In this document: one piece after another, positions 1-5,849 of the stretch
Layout of the letters: the number at the start of each line of letters is the position of its first letter
How positions within the stretch are numbered: the stretch's first letter is position 1
Source of the DNA: CAKTOF01 sp964544345
Lineage (GTDB): Bacteria > Bacillota > Clostridia > Oscillospirales > Oscillospiraceae
Length of the DNA stretch: 7,918 nt
Assembly: GCA_964544345.1 (NCBI GenBank)
Contig: CAZJBT010000100.1
Span: forward strand, 1-7,918
Direction: 5' to 3'
Position numbers and translations under genes: made by a program
Notes under the pieces: model-generated
What the model saw: only the letters and a program-made list of their open reading frames with translations
Databases searched by the model: none
What the model was told of the DNA's origin: nothing

Positions 1-54
1 GAGCAGGAATCCATCCTTGAGACCATCCACCGCAGCACCCATAAACCGCGCTAA
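1..54 (+). CDS. 3' end of an unidentified gene (partial)
   Basis: Reading from base 1 in the first plus-strand frame gives 17 codons (beginning EQESILETIH and ending THKPR) followed by TAA at 52-54. The peptide is hydrophilic and could be a protein C-terminus, but it is too short to assign to a family. Support for a real gene comes from its surroundings: 37 bp after the stop lies an inverted repeat with a T-rich plus-strand tail, and the next gene converges on it from the other side. It could also be a chance open stretch, since 54 bases prove little. Confidence 0.35.
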   Translation, partial: EQESILETIHRSTHKPR

Positions 55-91
55 AGCACATATTCACATCGAGTTATGCGAAGCCGAAAAC

Positions 92-141
92 GCCTCACAC
101 CTGGAACGATTGCTGCCAGGTATGAGGCTGTTTCTGTTTTT
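92..141. terminator. Bidirectional intrinsic terminator between convergent genes
   Basis: Arms 92-104 and 116-128 form a 13-position stem with one C/A mismatch (98/122) and an 11-base loop. On the plus strand it is followed by a T-rich tract (129-141). On the minus strand it is followed by GTTTTC. The position suits termination of both the partial plus-strand gene ending at 54 and the minus-strand gene whose stop is at 140-142. Confidence 0.6.
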
Positions 142-457
142 ATTCGTGTCCGGGTTCCTCAGTAATCTCCAACATCAATTGTGCGCCCACTTGAAGCCCA
201 GCCAGGAAAGCGATTCTTTCATGCTCCGCACAAAGGGTTGCCAGCAGACTGAATACTCTGTCATTGTCCCTCAATGGCAACCTTTCAAGGCAGGCGTTAA
301 GATCAGCATCCGCCTGTTTCGTTTTATCGTTGCTCAAACTGTGGCTTTCCGTATAGTGCCAGTATAGTGAGGCCAAAGCAGGGTGATCGCATTCATAATC
401 AAATTGGATCGGATTGTCGGCTATGTATTGCCGCAGTTTTATTATATAGGATTCCAT
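140..457 (-). CDS. Small hypothetical protein, DUF6809-like
   Basis: This gene encodes a protein of about 105 residues with no signal peptide or membrane segment. Its last third (ERIAFLAGLQVGAQLMLEI) resembles, from memory, the 'xFxxGFxLGxxLMxEx' helix that ends small clostridial proteins annotated DUF6809. The function of that group is unknown. Three starts are possible: GTG at 466, ATG at 463 and ATG at 457. The ATG at 457 is preferred because GGTGAT (467-462) can pair with the 16S rRNA 3' end and lies 4 bases before it, while that sequence would overlap or crowd the other two. A weak promoter is visible at 488-516 and a shared terminator lies just past the stop. The gene sits in DNA clearly poorer in G+C than the rest of the window, beside a tRNA. 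That fits the common presence of such small genes in acquired elements, although transfer is inferred. Confidence 0.72.
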   Translation of the reverse strand: MESYIIKLRQYIADNPIQFDYECDHPALASLYWHYTESHSLSNDKTKQADADLNACLERLPLRDNDRVFSLLATLCAEHERIAFLAGLQVGAQLMLEITEEPGHE

Positions 458-487
458 CAACATCACCGTCTTTAAAAAGTTTGTGTG

Positions 488-516
488 ATGTTAACTCTGG
501 TGCCGGGGAATTGCAA
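488..516 (-). promoter_or_regulatory. Candidate sigma-A promoter of the small DUF6809-like gene
   Basis: On the minus strand, TTGCAA (516-511) and TAACAT (493-488) are separated by exactly 17 bases. Each box matches consensus at four of six positions. Transcription would start near 481, a short distance before the 457 start codon. The spacing is ideal but the boxes are weak. Confidence 0.4.
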
Positions 517-542
517 GTAGCTATAATAGCCAATATTACCAC

Positions 543-603
543 ACGACATTTAACGACATTTAGTGGTATCGGCTGTTCAACGAATAGCGGTTGTTTAACG
601 ACA
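543..603 (+). repeat. Short direct repeats (ACGACATTTA family)
   Basis: ACGACATTTA occurs twice head to tail at 543-552 and 553-562. The overlapping word TTTAACGACA appears at 549-558 and again at 594-603, and a diverged copy, TTCAACGAAT, lies at 577-586. All copies share AACGA or CACGA. They could be protein-binding sites upstream of the small minus-strand gene or remnants of an element end. No function can be assigned. Confidence 0.45.
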
Positions 604-729
604 GGAAAACGCAAGATATAGTGTATTGGCGATAACCGTGTCCATTTGGAAGTCCATTATCTTGGCGTCACGGCTTCGGAAGTGAGCGCAAAGTTCAGAA
701 AATGCCGTAGTTACAAGGATTTCGGGCAT

Positions 730-778
730 AAAAAAGCAGATACCGTAACCGACACGATTGTATCAATTACGGTATCTG
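730..778 (-). terminator. Intrinsic terminator of tRNA-Leu
   Basis: Perfect 12-bp arms at 737-748 and 767-778 enclose an 18-base loop. On the minus strand the stem is followed by C and six T residues (735-730). The hairpin begins 3 bp beyond the CCA end of the tRNA, so it ends that transcript and indicates a single-gene tRNA unit. Confidence 0.85.
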
Positions 779-781
779 TTT

Positions 782-868
782 TGGTGCCGGTAACCGGGAT
801 CGAACCGGTACGGGATCACTCCCACGGGATTTTAAGTCCCGGGCGTCTGCCAGTTCCGCCATACCGGC
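782..868 (-). tRNA. tRNA-Leu, anticodon UAA
   Basis: The minus strand from 868 to 782 folds as a class II tRNA of 87 nucleotides. The 7-bp acceptor stem is GCCGGTA/TACCGGC, with discriminator A and encoded CCA (784-782). The anticodon stem CGGGA/TCCCG holds the loop CTTAAAA with anticodon TAA at 834-832. There is a long variable arm with a GGGA/TCCC stem, and a T-stem ACCGG/CCGGT with loop TTCGATC. The long variable arm and the UAA anticodon identify leucine; it reads UUA and, by wobble, UUG codons. It has its own near-consensus promoter (880-908) and terminator. Its 3' end borders the low-G+C segment at 1-780, which is the usual side for integration of mobile elements into tRNA genes. Confidence 0.97.
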
Positions 869-879
869 ATGGCAAATAT

Positions 880-908
880 ATTCTAACATCCGGTTCCGCC
901 GCCGTCAA
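880..908 (-). promoter_or_regulatory. Sigma-A promoter of tRNA-Leu
   Basis: On the minus strand TTGACG (908-903), a 17-base spacer and TAGAAT (885-880) each match five of six consensus bases. Transcription would start about 5 bases before the mature tRNA 5' end at 868, giving a very short leader. Confidence 0.85.
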
Positions 909-933
909 GGGGAGGCGGCTGGTACGGCGAAAA

Positions 934-962
934 TTGACAGATTACGCAAACTGTATTATAAT
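934..962 (+). promoter_or_regulatory. Consensus sigma-A promoter of the zinc-ribbon/TPR gene
   Basis: TTGACA (934-939), a 17-base spacer and TATAAT (957-962) form a perfect consensus housekeeping promoter. The expected start is near 969, leaving a leader of about 64 bases before the ATG at 1033. It is divergent from the tRNA-Leu promoter, with only 25 bp between the two -35 boxes. Confidence 0.9.
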
Positions 963-1032
963 AACATGCAATGAGTTGTTTTTTCCTCTCCAGACATACC
1001 GATATCTTATACTTATAAAGGATGTGAGCTTT

Positions 1033-3084
1033 ATGGCAAAATTCTGTCACAACTGCGGCGCGCAGCTTGCCGATGATTCTGAGTTCTGCATGAGCTGCGG
1101 CGCCCGCCAGGTCGCGGTACAGCAGGTGTCCCAACAGCCACAGCCGGCCGCCGCGCCGGGATCTGCCGGCCAGCCCCAGACGCCTCCCGCTGCGCCGCAG
1201 CCGCCGAAGAAAAAGAAGAAGACCGGCCTGATCGCCGGGATCGCAGCGGCCGTCGTCGTGCTCGCGCTGGCTGCCGTGGCCGTGCTCTGGGTGTGGCCCA
1301 GCTTCCTCAGCGCTGAGGCGCGCTACGATAAGTACATGGAGCGCGGCGACACTGCGCTGGAGGCCGAGCAGTACGCCGATGCGTGCGAGGCCTACTCAAA
1401 GGCCATCAGCCTGAAGCTGGAGAAGGCCGACCCCTACCTCGGCCGCGGCGACGCCTATCTCGCGCTCGAATCGTTCGATGAAGCCATCGCCGACTATGAA
1501 TCTGCGCTGGAGCTTGAGCCGGCGCGCGGCGAGATCTATCTGAAGCTGGCCGACGCCTATGTTGCAGACGGCGACACGGAGCGCGCGCAGGAGATCCTGC
1601 GCGACGGCATCGATGCCGCCGACGACACGAAGAAGCTCGAGAGCCGTCTCGACGAGCTTTCGCCGCCGCTGTCCGAGCTGCCCTCGCTCTCCGGCGCCGC
1701 CGCGCTGATCCAGGAGAGCCTGTCCGGCAGCGAGCTGGTGCAGAGCGTCCAGGAGCAGACCGGAATCTCGCTTGCAGAGGCGCTCGTCAACACGAGCCAG
1801 GCTGTGGAGGACGCCATGGCAGGCTCGCCCTACGCTGCGCTCGGCACGTTTTTCTCCGCGCTGGTCGAGGGGCAGATCTCCGTCTCCGCCGAAATGCATG
1901 ACGAGCAGCACAGCGCCAGTTTGCAGGCCGACCTGTGTACGGATCTGGAGGCGCTGGAGGCATCGCTTACCGCGTCCATAACGGCGGACGGCGAGACTGC
2001 CGCGGGCGAAGTGTATCTCGGCTCGCAATTCGCTGCGTTCCACTCCGACCTTGTGGATCGCGAGTGGTACGGCATCACCTGGGAGACGCTGCTCGACGAT
2101 CTCGAGGCTTCCATTTTCGTTGAGAACGGCGTGATCGCCGCAGGCGACATCGCTGCGATCCGGCAGGAGCTTGACACCGCCTTCGCGATGACCGAGCAGT
2201 ACGGCGCGCTGGATCTGAGCGGCATCGATGTCAGCCGCTACCTCGCGCTGCTGCTTTCGATCGAGCCGTCGATCGAGACGGGCACCGATGCGGCGGGTCG
2301 CGGCTATCTCACCGTTTCTGTTCCGTTTTCCGCTGTCGCCGGCGCGCTGGCCGACGTGCTCGACGAGCTTACGAACGATGCCTCGGTCATGGAGCTGGTC
2401 GCCCAAATCGTGGAGATGCAGGGCGAGGACGCATCCGGCCTGCGGGCACAGTGGCAAAGCGAGCTTGCGCTCGCCGCGACCGAGATCCGTGATACGGACG
2501 TGTCCGGCTCTGTGGATGTGACGTTCTATACTGCCAACGGCTATCTGGATACCATCGTCATCACCGGCGATCCGGTGATCGACGGTGAAGCAGTGAATGT
2601 GAATCTGACTATGTCGTTCGAATACGAAAACAGCCAGCTCGGCCGGTTCGATTTCCTGCTTGATGTAGATAACGGCTCTTACGGCTACAGCATCAACTTC
2701 AACTACGAGACGGCTTCTGAGACGAGCGGCGCTTACGCCGACCGGTGCAGCTTCCAGTATAACGATAGGTATGAAACGGTCTCGTTTATGATCGAGAATG
2801 ACTGGGATTGCACCAGCGGCGCCATCACGACCACGGTAAGCATTTCTGACGGATATAGCACGGAGAGCGGCTCGCTGTCGTACAATCTGCAGTCCGCCTC
2901 CTCCGGCGCAGAGCTGCGATTCGACCTCTATGAGCTGACCGGCCTGGACGGCGAGGCAGTTCTTGCAGCCTATCCCGGCAACGCATATATCGATAAGCCG
3001 TCAAGCTATGTCAATCTCGACGAATGGGATGAGACGTTCCTTGAAAACCTGGAGAACGCTATGAATTCGCTGAAGCGATCTTGA
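1033..3084 (+). CDS. Membrane-anchored zinc-ribbon/TPR protein
   Basis: This gene encodes 683 residues. Residues 1-25 form a zinc ribbon with C5/C8 and C19/C22. A Pro/Gln/Ala-rich linker follows (about 27-58), then five lysines (59-63), then a hydrophobic helix (66-92). Three TPR units span about 94-199 (for example ADPYLGRGDAYLALESF). The remaining 480 or so residues look largely beta-rich toward the C-terminus, with many Ser, Thr, Asp and Tyr; I do not recognise this domain. The lysines before the helix imply an inside N-terminus and an outside C-terminus. The layout recalls the staphylococcal membrane protein TcaA (cytoplasmic zinc finger, one helix, extracellular domains), but this is an analogy of architecture only. 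The ATG at 1033 is chosen because AAAGGA (1017-1022) lies 10 bases upstream and a perfect promoter precedes it. The frame stays open upstream to 622, through the tRNA region, which is not coding. TPR units usually mediate protein contacts; the role is unknown. Confidence 0.93.
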   Translation: MAKFCHNCGAQLADDSEFCMSCGARQVAVQQVSQQPQPAAAPGSAGQPQTPPAAPQPPKKKKKTGLIAGIAAAVVVLALAAVAVLWVWPSFLSAEARYDKYMERGDTALEAEQYADACEAYSKAISLKLEKADPYLGRGDAYLALESFDEAIADYESALELEPARGEIYLKLADAYVADGDTERAQEILRDGIDAADDTKKLESRLDELSPPLSELPSLSGAAALIQESLSGSELVQSVQEQTGISLAEALVNTSQAVEDAMAGSPYAALGTFFSALVEGQISVSAEMHDEQHSASLQADLCTDLEALEASLTASITADGETAAGEVYLGSQFAAFHSDLVDREWYGITWETLLDDLEASIFVENGVIAAGDIAAIRQELDTAFAMTEQYGALDLSGIDVSRYLALLLSIEPSIETGTDAAGRGYLTVSVPFSAVAGALADVLDELTNDASVMELVAQIVEMQGEDASGLRAQWQSELALAATEIRDTDVSGSVDVTFYTANGYLDTIVITGDPVIDGEAVNVNLTMSFEYENSQLGRFDFLLDVDNGSYGYSINFNYETASETSGAYADRCSFQYNDRYETVSFMIENDWDCTSGAITTTVSISDGYSTESGSLSYNLQSASSGAELRFDLYELTGLDGEAVLAAYPGNAYIDKPSSYVNLDEWDETFLENLENAMNSLKRS

Positions 3085-3118
3085 GCGGCGGCTCCGCAGC
3101 ATACTGAAGCAATAGAAA

Positions 3119-3151
3119 CAAGACCCGGAACCGCATGGTTCCGGGTCTTTG
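3119..3151 (+). terminator. Terminator-like hairpin, copy 1
   Basis: Arms AAGACCCGGAACC (3120-3132) and GGTTCCGGGTCTT (3137-3149) pair perfectly over 13 bp around the tetraloop GCAT. It lies 35 bp after the stop of the zinc-ribbon/TPR gene. The plus-strand tail is only TTT, and the minus-strand side reads TTGTTTCTATT, so it may act on both strands. The same hairpin recurs at 3323-3355. Confidence 0.7.
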
Positions 3152-3229
3152 ACAGGGGATTGCAGCCTGCCGCAGCGCACGCCTTGCCCGCTGATCGCGG
3201 ACGAGACGCACGTTTCCAGGCCGAGCAGT

Positions 3230-3262
3230 GTTTTCTCCGACGCACAGGTCGCCGGAGAAAAC
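3230..3262. repeat. Inverted repeat between the two terminator copies
   Basis: GTTTTCTCCG (3230-3239) and CGGAGAAAAC (3253-3262) are perfect 10-bp arms around a 13-base loop. There is no T-tract right after either arm that would make it a clear terminator. It lies in the non-coding spacer between two convergent genes, and its role is unknown. Confidence 0.5.
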
Positions 3263-3322
3263 GATCCTGATTTGATTTCGCTGCTGCGGCGGCGAAACGC
3301 TACGAGGTTTTTCGACAAGCTG

Positions 3323-3355
3323 CAAGACCCGGAACCGTGTGGTTCCGGGTCTTTG
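3323..3355 (-). terminator. Terminator-like hairpin, copy 2
   Basis: The same 13-bp arms as copy 1 occur at 3324-3336 and 3341-3353, here around the tetraloop GTGT. The hairpin starts 11 bp beyond the stop of the minus-strand zinc-ribbon gene and probably terminates it. Neither side has a strong T-tract, so the call rests on the stem and position. Confidence 0.6.
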
Positions 3356-3365
3356 CCGTTGCCTT

Positions 3366-3818
3366 TTATTTTGCCAGTTCTGTGCCGCAGAGCGGGCAGA
3401 ACGCGGCGGTATCTGCCACGATCGAATGACAGCTCGGACACGTCCGCACGACCGGCTCGGGCGCCTTGGTGCCGCAGTCGGGGCAGAAGGCGATGCCGAC
3501 CGACAGCTCGCGGCCGCAGGTGGGGCAGCAGACGACGCCGCGGATCGACTTGATCTGCTCGCGCAGCTTTTCCTGCTCGGCCTGCGCGTCCGCGATCTGG
3601 GTGACGAGCGCGGCCATCTCCTCGGTGGCGGGGCCGCCCTTTGCCTCATAGTAGGCGCGCCCGAGCTGCTCGAACAGCCCCGTGAGCTGCTCGTCAAGCC
3701 CGCTGATCTGCGCGTTCAGCCCCGCGACGCCGGACGCGTCCTTCGCCTTTTGTACCACACTTTTGCTCTTGCTGCTGATCGACTCGCCAAGTCCGGAAAA
3801 TTTATCTAGAATTGCCAT
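3366..3818 (-). CDS. Small soluble protein with two C-terminal zinc ribbons
   Basis: This gene encodes 150 residues without a signal peptide or membrane helix. Residues 1-30 are Ser/Lys-rich. About 34-93 are probably helical and may form a coiled coil (heptad-like Leu/Ile, many Glu/Gln). Two zinc ribbons follow: C98/C101 with C112/C115, and C127/C130 with C141/C144. Paired ribbons of this kind usually bind structural zinc and mediate protein or nucleic-acid contacts; the target is unknown. The ATG at 3818 is preferred over an upstream in-frame ATG at 3869 because AGAGGAG lies about 12 bases before it and a promoter is visible at 3887-3915. The longer version would place a basic extension across the promoter-to-RBS leader. 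The gene converges on the zinc-ribbon/TPR gene and diverges from the zinc-ribbon/propeller gene, so all three zinc-ribbon genes are adjacent but separately transcribed. Confidence 0.92.
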   Translation of the reverse strand: MAILDKFSGLGESISSKSKSVVQKAKDASGVAGLNAQISGLDEQLTGLFEQLGRAYYEAKGGPATEEMAALVTQIADAQAEQEKLREQIKSIRGVVCCPTCGRELSVGIAFCPDCGTKAPEPVVRTCPSCHSIVADTAAFCPLCGTELAK

Positions 3819-3886
3819 AGTAAAACACAACTCCTCTGATTTGCCCGCGTGCGCGCGCCGCGGCCGCATATTCCCGATCTATTCAC

Positions 3887-3915
3887 AGTATACTCACAAA
3901 TGGCGGTGGATGCAA
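3887..3915 (-). promoter_or_regulatory. Candidate sigma-A promoter of the double zinc-ribbon gene
   Basis: On the minus strand TTGCAT (3915-3910), a 17-base spacer and TATACT (3892-3887) are followed by a leader of about 60 bases to the ATG at 3818. The -10 box matches five of six bases; the -35 box matches three. The leader contains an alternating G/C stretch (about 3847-3867). Confidence 0.55.
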
Positions 3916-3982
3916 GCCTTGCTTGACTGGAGCGGTTCGATTTTCCAGCATTTTTTCCTAGTTTTTTTGGAAATTTCTCGAG

Positions 3983-4013
3983 TTGGCAGTAGCAATCGAA
4001 AAAAAAATATGGT
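3983..4013 (+). promoter_or_regulatory. Weak candidate promoter of the zinc-ribbon/propeller gene
   Basis: TTGGCA (3983-3988) and TATGGT (4008-4013) lie on the plus strand with a long 19-base spacer that includes an A-tract (3999-4007). The boxes match five and four consensus bases. The spacing is not ideal, but no better promoter is visible in this A+T-rich stretch directly upstream of the gene. Confidence 0.4.
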
Positions 4014-4063
4014 AAACTTATCACGGTTTTATTTTATGCATCATTTTTTTGGAGGGAAAAACT

Positions 4064-5758
4064 ATGTTCTGTGAGAAATGTGGGAAGCAGATCCCGGACG
4101 GTTCTGTCTTCTGCGACGGGTGCGGCGCGCCGGTTGCTGCTCCTGCTACGCCCGCCAATACGGCGGATCCCGCTGCCGGCGGCGCCGCGGTACAGACGCC
4201 TGCCGCGCCCAAGCAGCCGCTCAATAGAAAAACCCTGATCGGTATTGTGGCCGCCGTGGCCGTTGTTGTAGTGGTCATTCTCCTGATCGCCCTGATCGCT
4301 GGCGGCAGCGACACGCCGCTGCTCTATGTCACCGACGGCGAGCTGGTTCATAACACCAACATCAAGAAGAATGAGACCGTCGTGATCGACGACGAGTACA
4401 TCAGCTCCGATATGCGTTATAGCTACTACAGCGACGCCGCAGCCGCACAGTCTCTGGCAAGCTATGCCGCGTTCACGGAGGACGGCAAGAAGTTCGTCTT
4501 CCTCGCCGACTATGACGACAGCGACAATGCCTACACGCTGTTCTGGATCGCCACGAAGGATCTCGACAGCGAGAAGGCCGGCGACGCGGTCGTCAAGGTC
4601 GCCTCCGGCGTCAACAGTTTTAAGCTGGCCGACGACGCGAGCGTCATGCTCTACACCAAGGACTCCAAGCTGTACTACTACAACTTCAAGGACGATGCGC
4701 AGCTCGTCACCAAGGATCTCTCCGGCAGCTTGTTTAAGATCACCGCAGATGGCAAGTCCATCGCCTATATCAAGGACGACGACGAAAGTGTTCTCTACGT
4801 CTACTCCGTTAAGGAAGACGAGACCACAAAGATCGATTCCGACGTCTACCGTATCTATAGCTGGGACATCGACAACGGCTTCCAGAACATGCTCTACTCG
4901 AAGTATGACGATGACGAAGCGACTGAGGCGCTCTACCGCGGCGGAAGCGGCAACGAAAAGACGAAGCTCTTTTCCAAAGCCTATACCATCCTCGGCGCAA
5001 GCAATGAAGGCTATGCGTTCTACGTTGAGTCCGACGAGGATTGGGTCTTAACGCTCTATGCCTATGATATGGATGCCGGCGAAAAGATCAAGATCGCCGA
5101 GGACTACGGTTACATCGCCTATGTAAGCTCCAAGAACGGTGTCGTCGTCTACTGCGAGTATGACGAGGATTACGAGGAGACCTGGTATCTCTCCGTCAAG
5201 GGCGCTGAGGGCGACGAGCTCGACGAGCGGGTCGCGACCGGCGCCATGGCCGAGGACGGCAAGACGCTTTACCTCATCGAGGGCGAGGACGACGAGTACG
5301 AGCTGGTCAGCTACACCATCGGCAAGGACGGCGCTTCGGATCGCACCAAGCTGACCGAGGATGTGTACAACGGCTTCCTGCGGATCATCAACGGCACGCT
5401 CTGCTACATGGTCGACTTCGACGACAGCGACTACACCGGCACGCTCTATGCTTGGGACGGCAAGGAAGTCAAGCTGGCCGACGAGGTCTACTGCTACGCG
5501 GTCAGCGCCTACGGCGAGGACTCCATCGCGTTCTTCGCCGACCCGGACGACGATCATGGCACGATGTACCTCTTCGACGGCAAGGACACCACCAAGGTCG
5601 CGTCCGACGTGTACATGTATAACTGGACTGAATTTGACGGCGACCTGCTGTACCTGGCCGACTTCGATGAGGACGACGGCGGCACGCTTTATCAGTTCGA
5701 CGGCAAAAACAAGACAAAGATCGCATCTGACGTTCAGGCCATCATCTCTGTGGGCTGA
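4064..5758 (+). CDS. Membrane-anchored zinc-ribbon protein with Asp-rich propeller-like repeats
   Basis: This gene encodes 564 residues. A zinc ribbon occupies residues 1-22 (C3/C6 and C17/C20). An Ala/Pro linker follows to about 50, then basic residues (K50, R55, K56), then a hydrophobic helix at about 58-79. The remaining 480 or so residues are repeats of about 40-43. The last three are clearest, with GTLY or GTMY at 459, 499 and 540. Each carries an Asp-rich turn (for example DFDEDDGGTLY), then 'DGKxxTKxASDVY'. This length and the beta-strand pattern suggest beta-propeller blades, as in TolB-like or DUF5050-like proteins. The fold is inferred, not recognised by an exact family match. Positive residues before the helix place the ribbon inside and the repeats outside. 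The ATG at 4064 follows GGAGGG (4051-4056) by 7 bases; the TTG at 4049 would overlap that site. A strong terminator ends the gene, which appears monocistronic. Confidence 0.94.
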   Translation: MFCEKCGKQIPDGSVFCDGCGAPVAAPATPANTADPAAGGAAVQTPAAPKQPLNRKTLIGIVAAVAVVVVVILLIALIAGGSDTPLLYVTDGELVHNTNIKKNETVVIDDEYISSDMRYSYYSDAAAAQSLASYAAFTEDGKKFVFLADYDDSDNAYTLFWIATKDLDSEKAGDAVVKVASGVNSFKLADDASVMLYTKDSKLYYYNFKDDAQLVTKDLSGSLFKITADGKSIAYIKDDDESVLYVYSVKEDETTKIDSDVYRIYSWDIDNGFQNMLYSKYDDDEATEALYRGGSGNEKTKLFSKAYTILGASNEGYAFYVESDEDWVLTLYAYDMDAGEKIKIAEDYGYIAYVSSKNGVVVYCEYDEDYEETWYLSVKGAEGDELDERVATGAMAEDGKTLYLIEGEDDEYELVSYTIGKDGASDRTKLTEDVYNGFLRIINGTLCYMVDFDDSDYTGTLYAWDGKEVKLADEVYCYAVSAYGEDSIAFFADPDDDHGTMYLFDGKDTTKVASDVYMYNWTEFDGDLLYLADFDEDDGGTLYQFDGKNKTKIASDVQAIISVG

Positions 5759-5770
5759 AGGACATAAAAC

Positions 5771-5808
5771 CCCGGGGTCGCTACATTGCAGCGACCCCGG
5801 GATTTTTT
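5771..5808 (+). terminator. Strong intrinsic terminator, probably bidirectional
   Basis: CCCGGGGTCGCT (5771-5782) and AGCGACCCCGGG (5790-5801) form a perfect 12-bp stem with a 7-base loop, followed by A and six T residues (5803-5808). It lies 12 bp past the stop of the zinc-ribbon/propeller gene. On the minus strand the stem is followed by GTTTTA, so it can also serve spoIIP, whose stop is at 5850-5852. Confidence 0.92.
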
Positions 5809-5849
5809 GCACCTGAGAAACAGATCTGCTGCTCTGCTTTACGCGGCCG

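Larger units (their letters stand above)
467..729. other. A+T-richer intergenic DNA without a convincing gene
   Basis: This stretch lies between the small minus-strand gene and the tRNA-Leu terminator. I see a candidate promoter for the small gene (488-516), a tandem 10-base repeat (543-562) and a related copy near 594. A plus-strand frame is open from 622, but it runs on through the tRNA terminator and the tRNA itself, so its openness is not evidence of coding. No RNA gene or ribosome binding site with an attached reading frame was found. Confidence 0.5.

Noticed and set aside
17..367. Plus-strand open frame of 116 codons at the left end
   Set aside because: It overlaps the terminator at 92-141 and lies antisense to the better-supported small gene; no ribosome binding site was seen.
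622..1032. Upstream open frame joined to the zinc-ribbon/TPR gene, which would give a protein of about 812 residues
   Set aside because: It runs through the tRNA-Leu gene, its terminator and the consensus promoter at 934-962, and has no ribosome binding site at 646. The ATG at 1033 has AAAGGA upstream and starts a typical zinc ribbon.
1396..2457. Minus-strand open frame of 353 codons opposite the zinc-ribbon/TPR gene
   Set aside because: It is rich in Arg, Leu and Gly as expected from a G+C-rich shadow frame, has no recognisable domain and lies wholly inside a well-supported gene.
3119..3355. Repeated hairpins as a CRISPR array
   Set aside because: There are only two copies with a 171-bp gap and no cas genes; the copies fit terminators.
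3001..3697. Minus-strand frames and plus-strand frames spanning the two hairpins and parts of neighbouring genes
   Set aside because: They translate the terminator hairpins, giving repeated 'DPEPxGSGS' segments that come from the duplicated DNA and not from a protein repeat.
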